Shown here: positions 40,890-43,658 of the stretch, piece by piece
How the letters are laid out: every line of letters begins with the position of its first letter
Position numbering within the stretch: position 1 is the first letter of the stretch
Origin: an uncultured Clostridia bacterium
GTDB lineage: Bacteria > Bacillota > Clostridia > Oscillospirales > Ruminococcaceae
Assembly: GCA_947168885.1 (NCBI GenBank)
Contig: CAMVNQ010000024.1
Location: 1-43,658, forward strand
Length of the DNA stretch: 43,658 bases
Direction of reading: 5' to 3'
Translations under genes and position numbers: made by a program
The notes under the pieces: model-generated
What the model was told of the DNA's origin: nothing
What the model saw: only the letters and a program-made list of their open reading frames with translations
Database searches by the model: none

Positions 40890-41363
40890 TCATTTCCTTT
40901 CATCTTCAATAAGTTTCTTCAATTGCTGCCGTCCGCGTTTCAGCCGGGATGAAACAGCGTTCGCGCTTATACCGAGGAGCCCGGCAGTTTCTTCGACCGA
41001 GTAACCCTCATAATAATGCAGATACAATACGGCTCGATTGTTTTTCCCGAGCTTATGTATAAGCTCAAACATATCTCTGCCGTAGCTGTCATAATGCATT
41101 TGCTCATTTGCTGCTTCAAGCGGAGCCGAAAACCTGTACCAGTGAGATCTGAGCAGATCCTTGCATCTGTTGATCGTGCATTTTATCAGCCACGCCTTGA
41201 CATGCTCGTCCTCGTTGAAATGACCGTCGTATGTATATAGGCTGAAAAACACATCCTGCATAATATCCTCAGCATCGCTCATTTTTTTCACATAACACAA
41301 AGCGGTCGTGAGAACATTATTATGATACATTTTCAGGTATCGCTCAACATCTTTGGAATTCAC
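40890..41363 (-). CDS. ECF RNA polymerase sigma factor, module 3
   Basis: A 157-residue ECF sigma with region 2 (DAEDIMQDVFFSLYTYDGHF, HVKAWLIKCTINRCKDLLRSHW) and region 4 (VEETAGLLGISANAVSSRLKRGRQQL). The start is GTG at 41363, after AAAAGGGGGTGAG. Its TGA overlaps the next frame's ATG. First module of the array in transcription order, next to the mobile element. Confidence 0.92.
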   Translation of the reverse strand: MNSKDVERYLKMYHNNVLTTALCYVKKMSDAEDIMQDVFFSLYTYDGHFNEDEHVKAWLIKCTINRCKDLLRSHWYRFSAPLEAANEQMHYDSYGRDMFELIHKLGKNNRAVLYLHYYEGYSVEETAGLLGISANAVSSRLKRGRQQLKKLIEDERK

Positions 41364-41386
41364 TCAGGTCTCACCCCCTTTTCCTC

Positions 41387-41495
41387 TGAAAGGACCTTTC
41401 ACTTACAACACGAATCAGAGTATATAAATCTGTCGCTATTGTTTCAATTTTGGCAATATTACCAACATTATACCGCGTTTTTGCAGCAAATGCAA
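41387..41495 (-). promoter_or_regulatory. Dual promoter region of ECF module 3
   Basis: Minus strand: TTGCAT (41490-41495), 17 bp, TATAAT (41467-41472), followed by GTTGGTAATAT as in module 1; then CGTGTT (41407-41412), 5 bp, and TGAAAGGTCCTTTCA (41387-41401), 23 bp before the GTG. Confidence 0.7.
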
Positions 41496-41838
41496 CAATA
41501 GAAAAGACTGAAGCTGCCGATTCGGTATAAAATCGGTCAAAAAAGGTCATGGGAAACAGCCCTCGCATGAGGTATATTATAAGTAGAGGGTCAGCGTTGA
41601 TTTAATAAACTATTTTTTCGCGTTTTTCGTCAAATAGCCGTCAATTTGCGCTCATAGAGTTTGACTCAGATTGGAAGTATAATATAAATAGAGCTGTATC
41701 GACTACCAACGAAAATAGCATAACCCGCCGACAGCACGATGCCGCCGCGGATCTCAGTTATATCGAGGCCGCAGAAATCAGCTTGACCTCATTCCATATA
41801 TCGAACGCAACCACCGTAAAAAGAAATTTATTTTTCTT

Positions 41839-41979
41839 ATGGAACATACGGCACAGCCCCGCTGCTTGTGGTATGCTTATACCCGAAAGGGAAATGCCGA
41901 CACCGGTTGCGAGCTATTCCATGTCACATCTGCACAAAAGCCTGTCCCCGTCATTGTCGATAACGCTGATTTAAAATGA
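41839..41979 (+). pseudogene. Short frame, possible gene remnant beside the mobile element
   Basis: From ATG 41839 a 46-codon frame reads MEHTAQPRCLWYAYTRKGN ... VPVIVDNADLK. The same frame is open upstream to ~41709 without a start (LDLIPYIERNHRKKKFIFL), so the visible part could be the 3' end of a decayed gene. Composition looks protein-like, but I recognise no family and no clear RBS. Low confidence. Confidence 0.25.
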
Positions 41980-41998
41980 AAATTGTGTGAAACTACCG

Positions 41999-42061
41999 CA
42001 AAAAACGCAGTTTATTTTCCCTCTTTATGAGAGACCTTTTATCAGGCAGTCGATTTCTGAT
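41999..42061 (+). repeat. Degenerate direct repeat, copy A
   Basis: AAAAAACG, TTTATTTTCCCTCTTTATGA, GAG, CAGTC and TTCTGAT occur here in the same order and spacing as in copy B at 42178-42235. Both contain a small CCCT...AGAG hairpin. They lie in the non-coding segment before the relaxase gene. Confidence 0.55.
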
Positions 42062-42177
42062 TTGCGATAACTACGGGATAGGCGAAAAAATGCACAAATG
42101 AACATCGTTCCAAAGTCGCTGACCCAGCAACTTGCACGAACTTTCTGAAAATATCAAAAATGCGAGTGATTTACCCT

Positions 42178-42235
42178 TAAAAAACGATGTTAAATTTTCC
42201 CTTATAGTGAGAGGGATAATAAACAGTCATTCTGA
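42178..42235 (+). repeat. Degenerate direct repeat, copy B
   Basis: AAAAAACGATG, TTAAATTTTCCCTTATAGTG, AGAGGG, ACAGTCA and TTCTGAT align with copy A, about 180 bp upstream. The hairpin CCCT-tatagtg-AGGG is clearer here. Confidence 0.55.
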
Positions 42236-42240
42236 TACAT

Positions 42241-42470
42241 AAAAAACGACCGGGATCGGTCAAAATATGAAACAGTCGGTATACGTATACCGACTATAAA
42301 AAGTAACTTTAGCAAGCAGAGAAAGTGTACGTACACTTTCTGAAATTTTTAAGGACCCCCATAAAAATTTCGCGCACTTTTCGGAACTAAAAGTGCTGAA
42401 CTCACATAGGCTTCGGCCGATGCATGAAGCCGCAGAAGGCGCTACCTGCGCCGCAAAGAAATACGGATAA
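42241..42470 (+). other. Palindrome-rich region before the relaxase gene, candidate oriT
   Basis: Within 230 bp lie GACCG-GGAT-CGGTC (42248-42261), a perfect 20-bp palindrome GTCGGTATACGTATACCGAC (42275-42294), a perfect 22-bp palindrome centred on GTGTACGTACAC (42320-42341), GCACTTTT-n7-AAAAGTGC (42374-42396), GGCTTC/GAAGCC and GGCGC/GCGCC. No gene is seen from about 41980 to 42515. Relaxases usually nick an oriT next to their own gene, so this is the likely place; no known nic sequence is identified. Confidence 0.5.
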
Positions 42471-42515
42471 AGCCATAAGGCTAAGCCAAAATGAAATGAT
42501 AAAGGAGATATGAAA

Positions 42516-43658
42516 ATGCCAATCTTAAAGTCAATTGCGATCCACGACAACGTCAAGGCAACGCTGAGGTACATACTAAATCCAGATAAAACGGAAGGGC
42601 AGTATCTCTGCAACTCCCATAATTGTTTCTCTAATGCCGAGGACGCTTACATGAACATGAAGTACATTTATGAACATTTCAGCAGTCACCGATTTAACGA
42701 ACCCCTCGCAAAAGTGGGAAAGAACAGAGTCAAGGCTATCCACTACATTCAGTCTTTTAAGCCGGCTCCGAATCTCACGCCGGAACTTGTACACCGCATG
42801 GGGCGCTCGTTCTGCCGCATGGCTTTTGGCGACAACGTGCAGATGGTTATTGCAACCCATGTGGACAAGGGACACCTGCACAACCACATACTGATCAACA
42901 CATACGGCGTGGACGGTCACAAGTATAACGATAACTATACCACGCGTCGGGAGCTGCGGAAAATCTCGGACGAGGTCTGCCTTGTTTTCGGTGTGCCGGT
43001 GACCGAAGCCAAACGCAAGAGGGGTATGTCTTATTGTGAATGGAAGCATAACAAACAGGGTACATCATGGAAGGAAAAGATACGCCGCGAGATCGACACG
43101 CTTGTGCTTACATCAAAGAATTTTGATGAACTTGCCGCGACGCTGGAAGAAAAGGGCTATGCGATTCGGTATGGTGAGCGTACCGCGATACGCGCCCCGG
43201 GGCAGAAGTATTTCACTAATCTGAAAACTCTCGGTGATAACTACACCATTAATAATCTTAAATCCCGTATTCAGTGGAAGGACGATATGGGCAATGCTTC
43301 CCGTGATGATGTGTATAACAAGGGTCATGTGCTGACCATGTGTTTTGCCGGCATCATATCTCAACTTGCAAAGCGCGTGGTTGACGGAACTAAACGTGAA
43401 AAGAAGCGCGATGAAGATTTGCCGTACCTGCCGCATAATGACCGCGATGTTTTCCAGTTATGCGCGCAGCTATCACTTATCAACCGTCTGAATATTCATT
43501 CTATAGGCGAGGTCGAGGCGAAAATAGAGAAAACCCGAGCAGAGCATGATAAGGCAATCGCCGAATTTAATGCGATCACGGAAGAACACCATAAACTCAC
43601 AGATTTGTCTGACCAATGGGATAACATCTGCGAGCTTGAGGACAAGCCCGATAAAACT
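42516..43658 (+). CDS. Relaxase/mobilization nuclease (partial, runs off the window)
   Basis: The first 381 codons of a relaxase of the Relaxase/VirD2-like (MobP-type) family, which nicks oriT and pilots the strand during conjugative transfer. Near the N terminus, LRYILNPDKT offers the candidate catalytic Tyr19; motif III is THVDKGHLHNHILIN with His115, His120, His122 and His124 as metal ligands. A helical, charged region follows and the frame is still open at 43658. ATG 42516 is 8 bp after AAAGGAG; ATG 42510 is too close to it. No mobC-like gene precedes it. This marks an integrative or mobilisable element extending to the right. Confidence 0.9.
   Translation, partial: MPILKSIAIHDNVKATLRYILNPDKTEGQYLCNSHNCFSNAEDAYMNMKYIYEHFSSHRFNEPLAKVGKNRVKAIHYIQSFKPAPNLTPELVHRMGRSFCRMAFGDNVQMVIATHVDKGHLHNHILINTYGVDGHKYNDNYTTRRELRKISDEVCLVFGVPVTEAKRKRGMSYCEWKHNKQGTSWKEKIRREIDTLVLTSKNFDELAATLEEKGYAIRYGERTAIRAPGQKYFTNLKTLGDNYTINNLKSRIQWKDDMGNASRDDVYNKGHVLTMCFAGIISQLAKRVVDGTKREKKRDEDLPYLPHNDRDVFQLCAQLSLINRLNIHSIGEVEAKIEKTRAEHDKAIAEFNAITEEHHKLTDLSDQWDNICELEDKPDKT

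Noticed and set aside
42102-42152. 16-codon frame MNIVPKSLTQQLARTF
   Set aside because: Too short, no clear RBS, and no recognisable family.

Overview
The window looks like a chromosome segment of a spore-forming, Gram-positive Clostridia, most likely Oscillospiraceae/Ruminococcus-like, running into a mobile element at its right end. This rests on several observations: the GatCAB amidotransferase operon, spore-associated YpeB and SpoIID-type proteins, class B sortases, sigma-A promoters with 17-bp spacers, AAAGGA-type ribosome binding sites, and protein families I associate with ruminococci (DUF6809, DUF1385, YfhO). No database search was possible; all names come from motifs read in the sequence.

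Layout. 1-885: 3' end of a 5S rRNA gene, then tRNA-Lys(CTT), -Glu(CTC), -Met(CAT) and -Trp(CCA), a duplicated 98-bp terminator unit, and a remnant of a P-loop kinase gene. 895-4622: divergent mntP (Mn efflux; apparent AUA start) and a YfhO-family membrane protein. 4780-9712 (minus): three-gene operon of a DUF308 membrane protein, an MMPL/RND-like transporter and a secreted repeat-rich partner. 9924-11755 (minus): DUF1385 protein and prmC. 12084-12902: lipoprotein. 13025-18440 (minus): gatC-gatA-gatB-aspS plus a small conserved protein. 18633-19830 (minus): an Abi_2/AbiF-type HEPN protein whose own consensus promoter lies upstream of a roughly 200-nt leader holding a tandem array of structured repeats. 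19972-23745 (plus): Nudix hydrolase, HD-GYP protein, aspartate kinase and a ThyX-like protein. 23880-29691 (minus): SpoIID/LytB protein, three class B sortases in tandem (one a probable lipoprotein), and pncC. 29772-32170 (minus): cysteine desulfurase and thiI, a tRNA thiolation pair. 32323-33666: YpeB. 33820-34134: a DUF6809 protein whose 3' end overlaps another copy of the repeat found in the Abi leader. 34204-41495 (minus): three consecutive ECF sigma/anti-sigma modules with near-identical promoters and a conserved palindrome. 41500-43658: about 1 kb of palindromes and degenerate direct repeats, then a relaxase gene running off the end, which marks one side of a mobilisable element.

Most interesting points. 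(1) The Abi_2 HEPN gene sits behind two 66-bp double-hairpin repeats whose loops are UCCU on its mRNA (AGGA on the opposite strand), able to pair with its own Shine-Dalgarno. The arrangement recalls RNA antitoxin loci, but a third copy of the repeat at 34059-34123 shows the element is also dispersed. (2) The three sigma modules share a housekeeping promoter and, downstream, a CGTRTT box exactly 5 bp before a TGAAAG-type palindrome, which suggests an autoregulated ECF promoter. (3) The three sortase B genes share a cluster with a SpoIID protein.
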